Source: Leucobacter tenebrionis
Lineage (GTDB): Bacteria > Actinomycetota > Actinomycetes > Actinomycetales > Microbacteriaceae
Direction: 5' to 3'
NCBI RefSeq assembly: GCF_019884725.1
Contig: NZ_CP082322.1
Coordinates: 372,001 to 436,000, forward strand
Length of the DNA stretch: 64,000 bases
Shown: positions 41,780 through 49,475 of the stretch, in pieces
Layout of the letters: every line of letters starts with the position of its first letter
How positions within the stretch are numbered: position 1 is the stretch's first letter
The notes under the pieces: generated by a model
Databases searched by the model: none
Told to the model about the DNA's origin: nothing
Seen by the model: only the letters and a program-made list of their open reading frames with translations
Translations under genes and position numbers: made by a program

Positions 41780-41925
41780 TGGACGAGCGCACTTTCTTCA
41801 TGCTGGCGATCACCGTGCTGGCACTCGGGGCGCTGGGCTGCTTCGCCGCGGCGCTGCACTTCTGGGCCGCGCAGGGAGGCCACCAGAGGCTCGCTGCGCG
41901 CATGGATCGGAAGCGCCCTCGCTGA
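41779..41925 (+). CDS. Small single-span membrane protein (48 aa)
   Basis: A 48-aa ORF (MDERTFFMLAITVLALGALG at the start) with one membrane helix at about residues 6-30 and a basic C-terminus (RLAARMDRKRPR). Its ATG overlaps the primase stop (TGATG), and an AGGAGC box lies just upstream, so it is likely translated. It resembles no family I can name. Confidence 0.65.
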   Translation: MDERTFFMLAITVLALGALGCFAAALHFWAAQGGHQRLAARMDRKRPR

Positions 41926-41968
41926 GTCCAGAGGCACGAACCGAGAAGAAGAGAAAGAGAGAAGCACC

Positions 41969-42856
41969 ATGAGCATCGACGAGCAGAGGTCGGATCGGCC
42001 CCGCAAGAGTCTCCCGCTCCCCCGATACGCACCAGGAGATCGGGCGCCCGACGCGGCACGACCGGCGCCTGACTTGACGACAGGGTTCGAGGGCCTGGGC
42101 GACGCGCACCGCTTCCTCGCCGCGCGGCCGGGGATGGCGAGGTACTTCCTGCCCGGTGGCGCCTACTGCGACATCTCCGACGAGGAGGCAGTGCGCTCCG
42201 CCCGCGGGCTGGGCTGGGACGGCAACGCGGCATCCGTGCCGGAGGCCGTCCTGTCGGAGCACGCCGCCGCACAGGGGTGGTCCCTCGCCGAGGAGGCCTC
42301 GGTCGACGAGTGGCGGGGCAACATGCGCGTCACGCCGTACATGGAGGACGCGATCAAGGGGCTGATCCGCCGCGCTCCAGCGGTGCAGGAGCGCGAGGTG
42401 CACCGGGGCCTGCGGGCCCCGGACGGCGTAAGCGCCCGGGACTGGGCGGAGAGCGCGTTCCCCGTCGGGGGCTTCGTCCCCGTGGCCTCGGAGGACCGCC
42501 CGTTCGCGTCGTTCACGACCTCGGCCGAGGAGGCGGGCCGGTTCAGCGCCGGCACGGTCGGCCGCTCGGCCGAGGAGGGCCTCCTGCTGCGCATGCGCAG
42601 CGGAGGCGGCCTGGACGTCGGCAGCCGCAACGAGCGCGAAGTGGTGTTCGAGGCGCATTTCCGCGAGGTGCTGGCGCATGAGACGGACCCCTCGGGTCGC
42701 CTCGTCGTCGTCCTCGGCGAGGAGCGGGATCAGCCGGCCGCTGCCGGCCCGTCGACGCAGGAGCGCCTCGCAGAGCTCCAGCACCGGCACCCCGAGCTCT
42801 ACGAGTCCTCTGAGCCTGCTGGGGGCTCCAGCAAGGGGGTCGGGATGGAGCTCTGA
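41969..42856 (+). CDS. Predicted mono-ADP-ribosyltransferase
   Basis: A 295-aa protein with all three landmarks of the R-S-E class of ADP-ribosyltransferases in order: an Arg after a strand (EVHRGL, Arg146), the STS-like motif (FASFTTS, residues 179-185) and ExE (NEREVVF, Glu222 and Glu224). FVPVASEDRPFASFTTS and the spacing fit this fold well. These enzymes transfer ADP-ribose from NAD+ to Arg or other residues. There is no signal peptide, so the target should be inside the cell, for example RNA polymerase, ribosome or a competing element. It sits in the replication operon, which is unusual. The N-terminal 110 residues match nothing I recognise. Confidence 0.75.
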   Translation: MSIDEQRSDRPRKSLPLPRYAPGDRAPDAARPAPDLTTGFEGLGDAHRFLAARPGMARYFLPGGAYCDISDEEAVRSARGLGWDGNAASVPEAVLSEHAAAQGWSLAEEASVDEWRGNMRVTPYMEDAIKGLIRRAPAVQEREVHRGLRAPDGVSARDWAESAFPVGGFVPVASEDRPFASFTTSAEEAGRFSAGTVGRSAEEGLLLRMRSGGGLDVGSRNEREVVFEAHFREVLAHETDPSGRLVVVLGEERDQPAAAGPSTQERLAELQHRHPELYESSEPAGGSSKGVGMEL

Positions 42857-42899
42857 GCAGGACGCAGGACAGGCACGCACACGGAAGAGAGGCATCATC

Positions 42900-43229
42900 A
42901 TGAGCAACATCGACTACGCGGCGCTGGACGCCGAGGACAACGAGGCGACCCCCTACGAGCACGACGACGAGCAGGAGGTCGGCCCTGTGCTTCAGGAGAC
43001 TGCTGCGCCCCGGAAGCGCACGAGCAAGCGACCCCTCACCGAGGAGGAGCGTCTGGAGCGCGCCCTCGCTCAGGTCGAGACTCTGCAGGCCAGGGTGACC
43101 GCGAAGCGCGAGGAGCGTCGCTCTCGGCTCGTCGAGGACCTGTACCGCCTCCACAACATCGTGGAGAGCCCGGGAGACCTCGGCGAGGCGAAGCGCAGCA
43201 CCGAGCTCCGGCGGGCGCTCGGGCTGTGA
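42900..43229 (+). CDS. Hypothetical acidic/coiled-coil protein, last gene of the replication operon
   Basis: A 109-aa protein with an acidic N-terminal 35 residues (YEHDDEQEVG), a basic patch (RKRTSKRP) and a C-terminal helix-rich part (EEERLERALAQVETLQARVTAKREERRSRL). The ATG at 42900 follows a GAAGAGAGG box. A very strong terminator follows at 43260. No family recognised. Confidence 0.7.
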   Translation: MSNIDYAALDAEDNEATPYEHDDEQEVGPVLQETAAPRKRTSKRPLTEEERLERALAQVETLQARVTAKREERRSRLVEDLYRLHNIVESPGDLGEAKRSTELRRALGL

Positions 43230-43259
43230 GTCTGTGCTTGCTGTGCGGCACGAGCGAAA

Positions 43260-43298
43260 GCAGAGACCCCCGAGGCGCCGTGCCTCGGGGGTCTCTGC
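43260..43298. terminator. Long perfect hairpin terminator
   Basis: A perfect 17-bp stem (GCAGAGACCCCCGAGGC and its complement, loop GCCGT) lies 31 bp after the last gene of the replication operon. It may also act on the convergent toxin-antitoxin operon. Confidence 0.85.
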
Positions 43299-43459
43299 TT
43301 GTCGTGCCGACCGTCGATGCGCTCAGCCGCCGCCCGGCTCGGGCTCGGCCGCGTCGTAGATCACCTGCAGCACGGAGTCGGCGAAGAGCGGCTGCGTGCC
43401 CGTGTCTGCTGCGGGGCCGCCGCTTGCCGGAGGATGGCTCTTCTGCCCGAGCGCGCTCG

Positions 43460-43699
43460 TCATGCGTCAGCCGAGCTCGGGCCCGAGTGCTTCAGGGCCG
43501 CGTTCGTCGTCCTGCCCGGGCCGCAGTTCCGGGAATCGGCGGTAGAACTCCTCCTGCTTGCGCGCGGCACCGAGCTCGTAGCGCCGAGCGTCAGCTCGTA
43601 CTCCGCTGCTGCGAGCCCCTGGGCGGTGCGCTGGTCGAGGAGGTTGCGGAGGACGTGCGATCCGGGGTACGGGTACGGGTCGACAAATTCCTCGCTCAA
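43460..43699 (-). pseudogene. Fic toxin, truncated N-terminal remnant with frameshift
   Basis: The first 40 residues (DPYPYPGSHVLRNLLDQRTAQGLAAAEYELT) match the start of Fic AMP-transferases (DPYLYPGTDVLKN... pattern). The frame then becomes Arg/Ser-rich junk; shifting one frame restores a plausible Fic-like continuation (ARRYELGAARKQEEFYRRFPEL) that stops at 43467. The catalytic HPFxxGNGR motif is nowhere downstream. TTG at 43699 overlaps the antitoxin stop, as in vbhA-vbhT. The toxin is therefore inactive, unless the shift is a sequencing error, and even then it lacks the catalytic core. Confidence 0.75.
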
Positions 43700-43863
43700 G
43701 CGGCGGCCGCCTTCGCCTCGGCGATGAACTCGTCGAGCGAGAGGTCTCCCTCCACGAAGGCGCTGATCCTCCCGACTGCCTCTGGCGAGGGTTCCATGCC
43801 TTCGAGGGCCCAGCTCGCCATCGTGTCGATCGCGAGCTCGCGCCGCTGTTCCTTGGTGAGCAT
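43696..43863 (-). CDS. VbhA-type Fic antitoxin
   Basis: A 55-aa protein (MLTKEQRRELAIDTMASW at the start) with the class I Fic inhibitory motif S-x3-E-G (SWALEG, about residues 17-22) followed by MEPSPEAVGRISAFVEGDLSLDEFI. The Bartonella VbhA antitoxin has the same S-x3-EG then LEPDPQVVAQMERVVVGEL layout. The Ser/Glu insert into the Fic active site and block ATP. It is intact while its toxin is broken. GGAAGG box upstream. Confidence 0.85.
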   Translation of the reverse strand: MLTKEQRRELAIDTMASWALEGMEPSPEAVGRISAFVEGDLSLDEFIAEAKAAAA

Positions 43864-44046
43864 CTCAGGCCTGCCTTCCTCTGCTTCTATTCTATCGCGT
43901 GGGGCCTGCTGGCCTCCATGGGCACTCGTCGCCGTGGTCGACCCAGTCGCAGGAGTGCGGCGCGTCCGAGTGGTGGCAGCCGTGCTCGTGCTGGATGGCA
44001 CGCGGAGGCTTCGGCCGCGATTCGAAAAGGGTGGGCCTCGTGGGCG

Positions 44047-44271
44047 CTACTCCCGAGGCGTGACTCCGCAATGCGCGAGGATGAGCCGGTCTGCTTCCTC
44101 GCCGGTGATCTCACCGCGGATCTTGCGGCGGACGATCTCGCGTGTGACGGGATCGGTGACGGCGTGTCCAGCAGCGCCGAGGACGCCGTCTGCTGCGGCG
44201 AGGCGGGCCTCGACTTCTGCCTCTGTCATCGGGGTCGCGGGAGCGCTGCTGCGCTCGTCGTCCTCGGCCAT
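44047..44271 (-). CDS. Small antitoxin-like protein (VbhA-like C-terminal pattern)
   Basis: A 74-aa protein (MAEDDERSSAPATPMTEAEV at the start). The C-terminal pattern AADGVLGAAGHAVTDPVTREI then RGEITGEEADRLI resembles the D-x-(L)-G-x-D-P and GE(I/L)-x2-EE pattern of VbhA antitoxins and of other small antitoxins, but the S-x3-E-G motif is not present. It has a GAGAGGAG box and lies in the same minus-strand cluster. Function by analogy only. Confidence 0.6.
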   Translation of the reverse strand: MAEDDERSSAPATPMTEAEVEARLAAADGVLGAAGHAVTDPVTREIVRRKIRGEITGEEADRLILAHCGVTPRE

Positions 44272-44368
44272 GGCGCGGTCTCCTCTCTTGTCGTTCTGTG
44301 CGATGCACCAGTGCCTGCACTGCGACGCCGTGCTGCGCTTGCCCGTACCAGCAAGCGCAGCACACGCC

Positions 44369-44947
44369 TCATGCTCCGGGGGCATTCAGCACATGGATCG
44401 TCGGCTGCGGTGCCAGGTGGCGCGCCTTCCTCTCGTGCTGCTCATCGAACGAGACGCGCACGATACCCGAAGGGTTTCCATCGGTCTCCTCCGGGAAGAA
44501 GATGTTCTCGTCCGGGACGGTGGCGAAGCGGGCCTCGAACCTGCGCCCCGTCGTGATGCCGTCGGCCCGGCGTTCGCGCAGCACTGCGTGCCTTTCGGTG
44601 TTGACTCCTGGACGCACCCCCGAGGGGTCGCCCTCCGAGCCGTGCACGAGCATCAGCGCGTTGACGGTGCGCTTGCTGCGTCCCTCGGGCCTGTGCGGAT
44701 CATTGCGGGCGATCCAGCCGCTGCGGGTGCGCTTCGCGTAGCCCTGCGGGCCGGAGACCGCCCGCAGGTGCGCCAGCGCCGCATGGATGGCGTGCGACTT
44801 GTCGTAGCCGATCAGCAGGAGCTGCTTGGAGCCCCGGTCGTCCATGTAGCTGAGGTCGTAGACCGTCGCCGAGGAGACGACGGTCCAGTCGGGGGCGGCG
44901 GCTGCTTTACCGTCGCCGGTCTCGCCGATCTTGCTGCTTTCGGTCAT
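44369..44947 (-). CDS. Hypothetical protein, head of the minus-strand cluster
   Basis: A 192-aa soluble protein starting MTESSKIGETGDG after a GAGAGAAAGAG box. It has a beta-alpha start (WTVVSSATVYDLSYM, LLLIGYDKSHAIHAALAHL) and later R/K-rich segments. No membrane helix, signal or catalytic motif is evident. It is the first gene of a likely operon with the two small antitoxin-like genes and the Fic remnant. Confidence 0.7.
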   Translation of the reverse strand: MTESSKIGETGDGKAAAAPDWTVVSSATVYDLSYMDDRGSKQLLLIGYDKSHAIHAALAHLRAVSGPQGYAKRTRSGWIARNDPHRPEGRSKRTVNALMLVHGSEGDPSGVRPGVNTERHAVLRERRADGITTGRRFEARFATVPDENIFFPEETDGNPSGIVRVSFDEQHERKARHLAPQPTIHVLNAPGA

Positions 44948-45006
44948 GGTGCTCTTTCTCTCTCTGTGTTTGTCGTTGCTGTTCTTCTGGGTGCGCGCGA
45001 TGCGCC

Positions 45007-45246
45007 CGTCACCGCCCCCTCCGCTCCCGCTGCAGGGCCGGAAGAAGCGATGAGGACCACATTGGTTATCTCGTGACGTGCCAGGAGGACCACACGGCGG
45101 CTCCGCTCCCGCTCCGCAGCCGAGGGGTCAGGACGTGGTCCTCGGGCCTTGTTCTGCGGTGGTCCTCGGTGTGGTTCTCTTGACGCGCGGTTGCGGCTGT
45201 TCCGATCGCTCTTGGGCCCGCCCCTCCCCGCTGCCGCTCCGGGCCC
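45007..45246. repeat. Non-coding region with constant-loop palindromes and GTGGTCCTC repeats
   Basis: CCGCTCCCGCT or CCGCTGCCGCT is flanked by complementary arms at 45007-45036 (arm CCCT/AGGG), 45098-45122 (CGGCT/AGCCG) and 45214-45246 (GGGCCC/GGGCCC). The 9-mer GAGGACCAC lies at 45052 and 45085, and its complement GTGGTCCTC at 45135 and 45159, with one mismatched copy at 45170. No gene is supported in 44948-46009. Confidence 0.6.
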
Positions 45247-45484
45247 GCGCTGCGTGCCTCGCGCCCTTGTCGTCGTGCTCTCCCTGCTCGGGTTCTTCGG
45301 GCTGGTTTGCCCGGTAGCTGGGGCGCCTGCGCATCGCCGCTTCGCTGGTGTCGGCGCTGTTCGTGCTGGCGCTCTTGGGAGGGGGTGTCTCCTCGTGGGG
45401 TCGCACCTCCTGCGCGGGTGGTGCTGCTGGCGTGCGTTGCGTGGGTGCGCGTGCGTCTTCGCACTCTTCTCACACCCCCACCCG

Positions 45485-45648
45485 GCGGGGGCTATGCCCC
45501 CGCACGACGGGAGGTCCCCTCCCTCGTGCGGAGCGGTGGTCTGCGCCGTTCGGCAGGCACTGCCGAGCGACAGCAGAGCACCGCGCGAGCGTCGCGTGTG
45601 ACGCGAGCCAGCGTACGTTCTGCAGCACCCGTGTCAGGGTGCTGCAGA
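45485..45648. other. Hairpin-rich region, candidate oriT or single-strand origin
   Basis: Three strong hairpins lie close together: GCGGGGGC-tat-GCCCCCGC (45485-45503), CGCACGACGGGAGG-tcc-CCTCCCTCGTGCG with one bulged base (45501-45530), and TCTGCAGCACCC-gtgtca-GGGTGCTGCAGA (45619-45648, 12 bp perfect). The first two overlap and so compete. They precede the MobC-relaxase operon, the usual place for oriT. A nick site cannot be named from sequence alone. Confidence 0.5.
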
Positions 45649-45786
45649 CGTGCGCTGCAGAGCGAGCGGCGGCGTGCAACGCACGGTGCGGCGAGCGTGT
45701 CATGACGAGCCGCGAGGGTCGGCATGACCACGTTGCGATGGAGGAACCGAACAGGTTCGGAGAGCGCATCGTGTGCGGGTGGTCGA

Positions 45787-45804
45787 GGAGGGCGGCAGCC
45801 CTCC
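45787..45804. other. Inverted repeat upstream of mobC, oriT candidate
   Basis: A perfect 7-bp inverted repeat (GGAGGGC-ggca-GCCCTCC) lies 200 bp before the MobC start. A looser pair (CCTGAC at 45854, GTCAGG at 45893) follows it. Relaxases often recognise such a hairpin next to the nick. Confidence 0.4.
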
Positions 45805-46009
45805 CGCAAGCAAAGGAAGTGGATGTCGAGCGGAGCGAGACAGACACGACCGGCCTGACTGTTGAGTTCGAGCGAAGCGAAGAACGTAAACGGTCAGGTT
45901 GCTTGCCAGTACTCAGTCACCTAAAATGGAGCCCGGAGGCGCCTGCGTGCGTAGCGGCAAGGGCCCGTGGCGACAGTGCAGGTGACTGAGGACTCGGAGG
46001 GCGCAGGTG

Positions 46010-46612
46010 ATGAGCAGAGCGAAGAACAGAGAGCGCCCGACGTCTGGCGAGGATGTCGCAGCGGCAGCGAAGGCGTCCGACCCCGCCCAGGCGGGCCCGA
46101 GCGGAGCGACTGGCACGCCAGCCGACGCGCGCAGCGCGGCGACCTCTGGGGCTCGCGAGGTCGTCGCCGTCAGGCTGTCGGCCGAGGAGCTCGCGGCCCT
46201 CGACGTGCTGCGCGAGCAGCTCGGCGGGAGCCGTTCGGATGCGCTCCGCGCAGCCGTGGGAGCGGTGCACGAGGCGCTCGCCTCGGGCTCGGTGGACAAG
46301 GTGGACGCCGTGCTGGAGAAGCGGCTCGCGCAGCGCAGGCGCGCTGCCCTGCACGAGGACCCCGAGGCGCTCGTGGTGCTCCGCGACGCCCTGCAGGACG
46401 TGTCGAAGCGCTACGCCGAGCAGGCGTTCCAGCTGCAGCGCATCGGCAACAACTGGAACCAGATCGTCAAGCTCGCGAACAGCGGCGAGGCGGTGCCCGC
46501 CGACGCCGTGCACCGCGTCGGGCGCGTGCTGGAGGAGCTCCTGCGGACGATGAAGCGCGATGCGCAGCGCGACGCCGCGCTGCAGCACCGCGCGCTGCAA
46601 GGGGTGCGCTGA
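46010..46612 (+). CDS. MobC-like relaxosome accessory protein
   Basis: A 200-aa protein. A disordered N-terminus leads to a ribbon-helix-helix (VVAVRLSAEELAALDVLREQ, about residues 50-90) and the MobC signature near the C-terminus (LQRIGNNWNQIVKLANSGE). MobC proteins bind oriT and help the relaxase melt and nick it. The relaxase starts 1 bp after its stop. ATG at 46010 has a GGAGG box. Confidence 0.85.
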   Translation: MSRAKNRERPTSGEDVAAAAKASDPAQAGPSGATGTPADARSAATSGAREVVAVRLSAEELAALDVLREQLGGSRSDALRAAVGAVHEALASGSVDKVDAVLEKRLAQRRRAALHEDPEALVVLRDALQDVSKRYAEQAFQLQRIGNNWNQIVKLANSGEAVPADAVHRVGRVLEELLRTMKRDAQRDAALQHRALQGVR

Positions 46613-46613
46613 C

Positions 46614-48818
46614 ATGCCCGTCATCGTGGTGTCGTCGACCGAGGTGGCAGCGCGCCTGGCGCGCTACACGGTCAAGCCCAAGCCCGGGCAGGACCCTGCC
46701 GAGCGCGTGCTGCACGTCGCAGGGAACCACTGCCGCCCGGAGACGGTGGCGGTCGACTTCGCGGTGACGCGCAGGCGCTTCGGCACGCAGGGCGCGACGC
46801 GCACCTCGCCCGCGCGCTACGCGCTGCCCGAGCCGGGCGAGATCGCGACGCACGTGCGCGTCACCAGGCCGAACGGCCGCCGCATCTGGCGCGAGGCGCG
46901 CGACGGCGAGGCTGCTACTCACGTCCGCCATCCGGGCGGGACCGTGCGCCAGGCCGAGGCGCGGCACATGATCGTGTCGTTCGGACCTGACGAGGTGAAC
47001 CCCGACGATCCCGAGCAGGTGGCGTACGCCTTCGCCTTCGTCAACGACATGATGCGCACCGACTACCCGGGCGAGCAGTTCATGGCGACCGGGCAGGCCG
47101 ACGGCAAGGGCAGGGCGTTCCACGTGCACGTGGTGCGGAACGCTACTTTGTACGCCGACCAGGTGGTCGACGGCAAGCTCTACAAGGCGGGCACGAAGCT
47201 CGCTGGCGACCTCACCGACGTCGAGAAGATGCGCGACCGGGCTGACAAGTTCCTGGCCGAGCACGGCGCGCAGTACGGCCTGGGGCCGCAGCGGCTCCCC
47301 TCTTCTGCCGAGCGCCGCAAGGAGAAGCGCAGCAGCCGCGACCGCCGCATGGCGAAGCAGGGCGGTAAATCTAATCACGACATCATCCGCGACGCGTTCG
47401 AGTCTGCGATGGACGACCCCCGCGCGGTGTCGCTGGCTGCGTTTATTGAAGTGATGGCCGAGCAGGATGTGCTCGTAAACGAGCGGATAACGCGCGCTGG
47501 CACGCCCCGGGAGCGCCGCGCGCTGAGCTACCGGCTGCCCGACATGAAGCAGAACGTCCGCGGCACCACGCTGGGCGACCACTACGCTCACGAGAGCGCC
47601 GTGAGGCAGCTGGCCGCCAATGCTGCGGGGATCCCGCGCGAGAGGCGGCCTGAGCGCGTCGTGGCGGGCCCTCCGCGGCCCGTGGAGGCGCCGACCCCTG
47701 CCGAGCTCGCAGCGATCCGCAGGGACGTGCTGGCGTACGCCCGCGACGAGCAGCTCGACCGCATGGAGGAGGAGTTCTCTGCTGCGCTGGCCGTGGACTA
47801 CGACCTCGCTGGCGAGGCTTATGATTCCGGCGACCACGAGACGGTGCTGAGGCTCGCCGCAGAGCTGCGCAGCGACCCCGCCGGGTGGAAGGATCGCCTC
47901 GAAGACCAGGAGAAAAGGGCTGATGCGCGGCAGGCTGCGCTCGATGCTGCCGCTGATGCCCGCATCGCGGAGCGCGCTGCTCGCCGGGCAGCAGAGGACG
48001 AGGCCGCGCAGGCTGCTGCTGATGCCGAGGCCGATGCCCTTGCGGCGGCCCGTCGCGAGAGGCTCGCGCAGCTCGGAGCCGAGCAGGCCGCGCGCAGCGA
48101 GGCGGAGAAGACCCGCGTCGCGGCGGCGCTGGCGGAGCGCGAAGCGCGTCTCGCCGAGGCTGCTGCGCACGAGATTCCTCTCGTAGACGAGGAGGAAACG
48201 GGCACTGCTCAGCCCGTGGACTCCGCTCCCGCTCCGTCCACGGAAGGGCCGGAAAGCACAGACGAGGACGGCCTCGTCGACGGCCGCGGCCTGCTGGACT
48301 ACTCGGTCGAGGAGATCGAGGAGATGCTGGGCTACTACGGTCCTGCCGCTCCTGCCGAGGGCGCTGCAGAGCGCACTGCGAGCCCCTCCGCTCCCGCTCC
48401 GGGGCCTGTTGCTGTGCCCGTCGCCGTGCCTGCTTCGCCTGGTATCTCAAGGAAAGAGCAGCCTGCGCGCCCCGTCACGCCCCGCGTGCAGGCGGTGCTG
48501 GACGCGCTGCCGGAGTTCGAGCGCGCGGCGCTGCTCGCCCTCGCCAACGGTCACCGCATTGACGACCGCACCGTGCCGAAGGGCATCGGCGACAAGTTCC
48601 TGCGCGAGCACGGCGACCGGCTTGATCCGCTCGTCTACGAGCAGATGGTGCTCCGCGAGGAGAAGAAGCGCGTGGCCGCGTGGATGCACGACCTGGGCCG
48701 CTACGACGAGCGCGACGAGCTGCGCGGCCAGCTGGCCCTCGGCATCTATGAGCCGGTCGAGGACGAGGGCCCTGCCTTCCTGGAGGGCCCCGACGAGGAC
48801 GAGGAGCAGTACGAGTAG
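46614..48818 (+). CDS. Relaxase (mobilisation nuclease)
   Basis: A 734-aa protein with an N-terminal relaxase domain (residues 1-220): a conserved segment ARHMIVSFGPDEVNPDDP, AFAFVNDMM and the two-His metal motif AFHVHVVRN (H-x-H, about residues 180-185). The catalytic Tyr should be near the N-terminus (for example RYTVKP, Tyr19). The remainder includes a long Ala/Arg/Glu coiled coil (about 440-520), a Pro/Ala linker and a C-terminal helical domain. It nicks oriT and pilots the strand. Two copies of the constant-loop palindrome lie inside its 3' coding part (48215, 48382). No coupling protein is seen in the window. Confidence 0.88.
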   Translation: MPVIVVSSTEVAARLARYTVKPKPGQDPAERVLHVAGNHCRPETVAVDFAVTRRRFGTQGATRTSPARYALPEPGEIATHVRVTRPNGRRIWREARDGEAATHVRHPGGTVRQAEARHMIVSFGPDEVNPDDPEQVAYAFAFVNDMMRTDYPGEQFMATGQADGKGRAFHVHVVRNATLYADQVVDGKLYKAGTKLAGDLTDVEKMRDRADKFLAEHGAQYGLGPQRLPSSAERRKEKRSSRDRRMAKQGGKSNHDIIRDAFESAMDDPRAVSLAAFIEVMAEQDVLVNERITRAGTPRERRALSYRLPDMKQNVRGTTLGDHYAHESAVRQLAANAAGIPRERRPERVVAGPPRPVEAPTPAELAAIRRDVLAYARDEQLDRMEEEFSAALAVDYDLAGEAYDSGDHETVLRLAAELRSDPAGWKDRLEDQEKRADARQAALDAAADARIAERAARRAAEDEAAQAAADAEADALAAARRERLAQLGAEQAARSEAEKTRVAAALAEREARLAEAAAHEIPLVDEEETGTAQPVDSAPAPSTEGPESTDEDGLVDGRGLLDYSVEEIEEMLGYYGPAAPAEGAAERTASPSAPAPGPVAVPVAVPASPGISRKEQPARPVTPRVQAVLDALPEFERAALLALANGHRIDDRTVPKGIGDKFLREHGDRLDPLVYEQMVLREEKKRVAAWMHDLGRYDERDELRGQLALGIYEPVEDEGPAFLEGPDEDEEQYE

Positions 48819-48821
48819 CGG

Positions 48822-49310
48822 CTCGGTCGAGCGTCGGTTGATTGCTGTGGTTTTGACCGAGGTTGGCACGAGGTGAAAACGTCTCGTGTCAAGCTCGGTG
48901 ATCTGTCGGTAAAAACTCGGGCGAAGGTCGGTCGAAACTCGGTCGAAGCTCGGTGATTACTCGGTTATTTCTGCCTCGGTCATAGCTCGGTGATTCGTCG
49001 GTCAGGAGTCGGTCGACTGCCGGTCAAACCTCGGTCAAATGTGCGTCGAAGCTCCGTCAAAAATCGGTCGAAGCTCGGTGTTTTTTGCCTCGGTCGAAGC
49101 TCGGTCATTTCTCGGTCAAAAGTCCGTCGAAAATCGGTGAAAGGTCGGTCGAATCTCGGTCATTCCTCGGACACGTCAAACCTCGGTCAGAAGCCGGTCG
49201 AAGCCCCGTCAGGTGTGCGTCGAAGCTCCGTCGAGACTCGGTGCTTTCTCTGTCGATCCGGCGTCGAACCTCGGTCAAAGCTCGTGCGAAGCTCGGTCAC
49301 TCCTCGGTTT
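48822..49310. repeat. Dense TCGGTC/G array, about 28 copies
   Basis: From just after the relaxase stop to 49310, CGGT with a preceding T occurs about 28 times, mostly as CTCGGTCGAA or CTCGGTCA. Adjacent copies are typically 10-12 bp apart, with degenerate copies (CCGTC, GCGTC) between. All clear copies are in one orientation. The spacing is close to one helical turn, so copies would lie on one face of the DNA. This suggests cooperative protein binding, as in partition sites or iterons. No coding frame is supported. Confidence 0.8.
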
Positions 49311-49312
49311 CG

Positions 49313-49442
49313 GTGGTCCTCGGCGTGGTCCTCCGGAGTGTCATAAGCGTGGTCCTCGTCTGGTCTCGGCGAGGTGCTGTTCTGGGGTGTCGAGAGCGAT
49401 CTGGTCCTCCTGTCTGCGAGCCCCTCGGGGAGAGTGGTCCTC
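49313..49442. repeat. Second GTGGTCCTC array
   Basis: GTGGTCCTC is found at 49313, 49325, 49349 and 49434, and a shorter TGGTCCTC at 49402, all in plus orientation. The same 9-mer is at 45052-45167 on the other side of the mobilisation genes. The TCGGTC array ends where this one starts. Confidence 0.75.
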
Positions 49443-49475
49443 CGAGCAGGTCGATGCTCACGGTGAAAGCGAAGA

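Noticed and set aside
43226..45076. 616-aa plus-strand frame
   Set aside because: Antisense to the four minus-strand genes of the Fic antitoxin cluster, and it contains the 43260 terminator.
45100..46000. Several 100-210-aa frames between the minus-strand cluster and mobC
   Set aside because: They overlap each other on both strands, lack ribosome binding sites and recognisable domains, and cover strong hairpins.
48822..49310. CRISPR array
   Set aside because: Units are 10-12 bp and degenerate, with no 25-35-bp repeats or unique spacers, and no cas genes are nearby.
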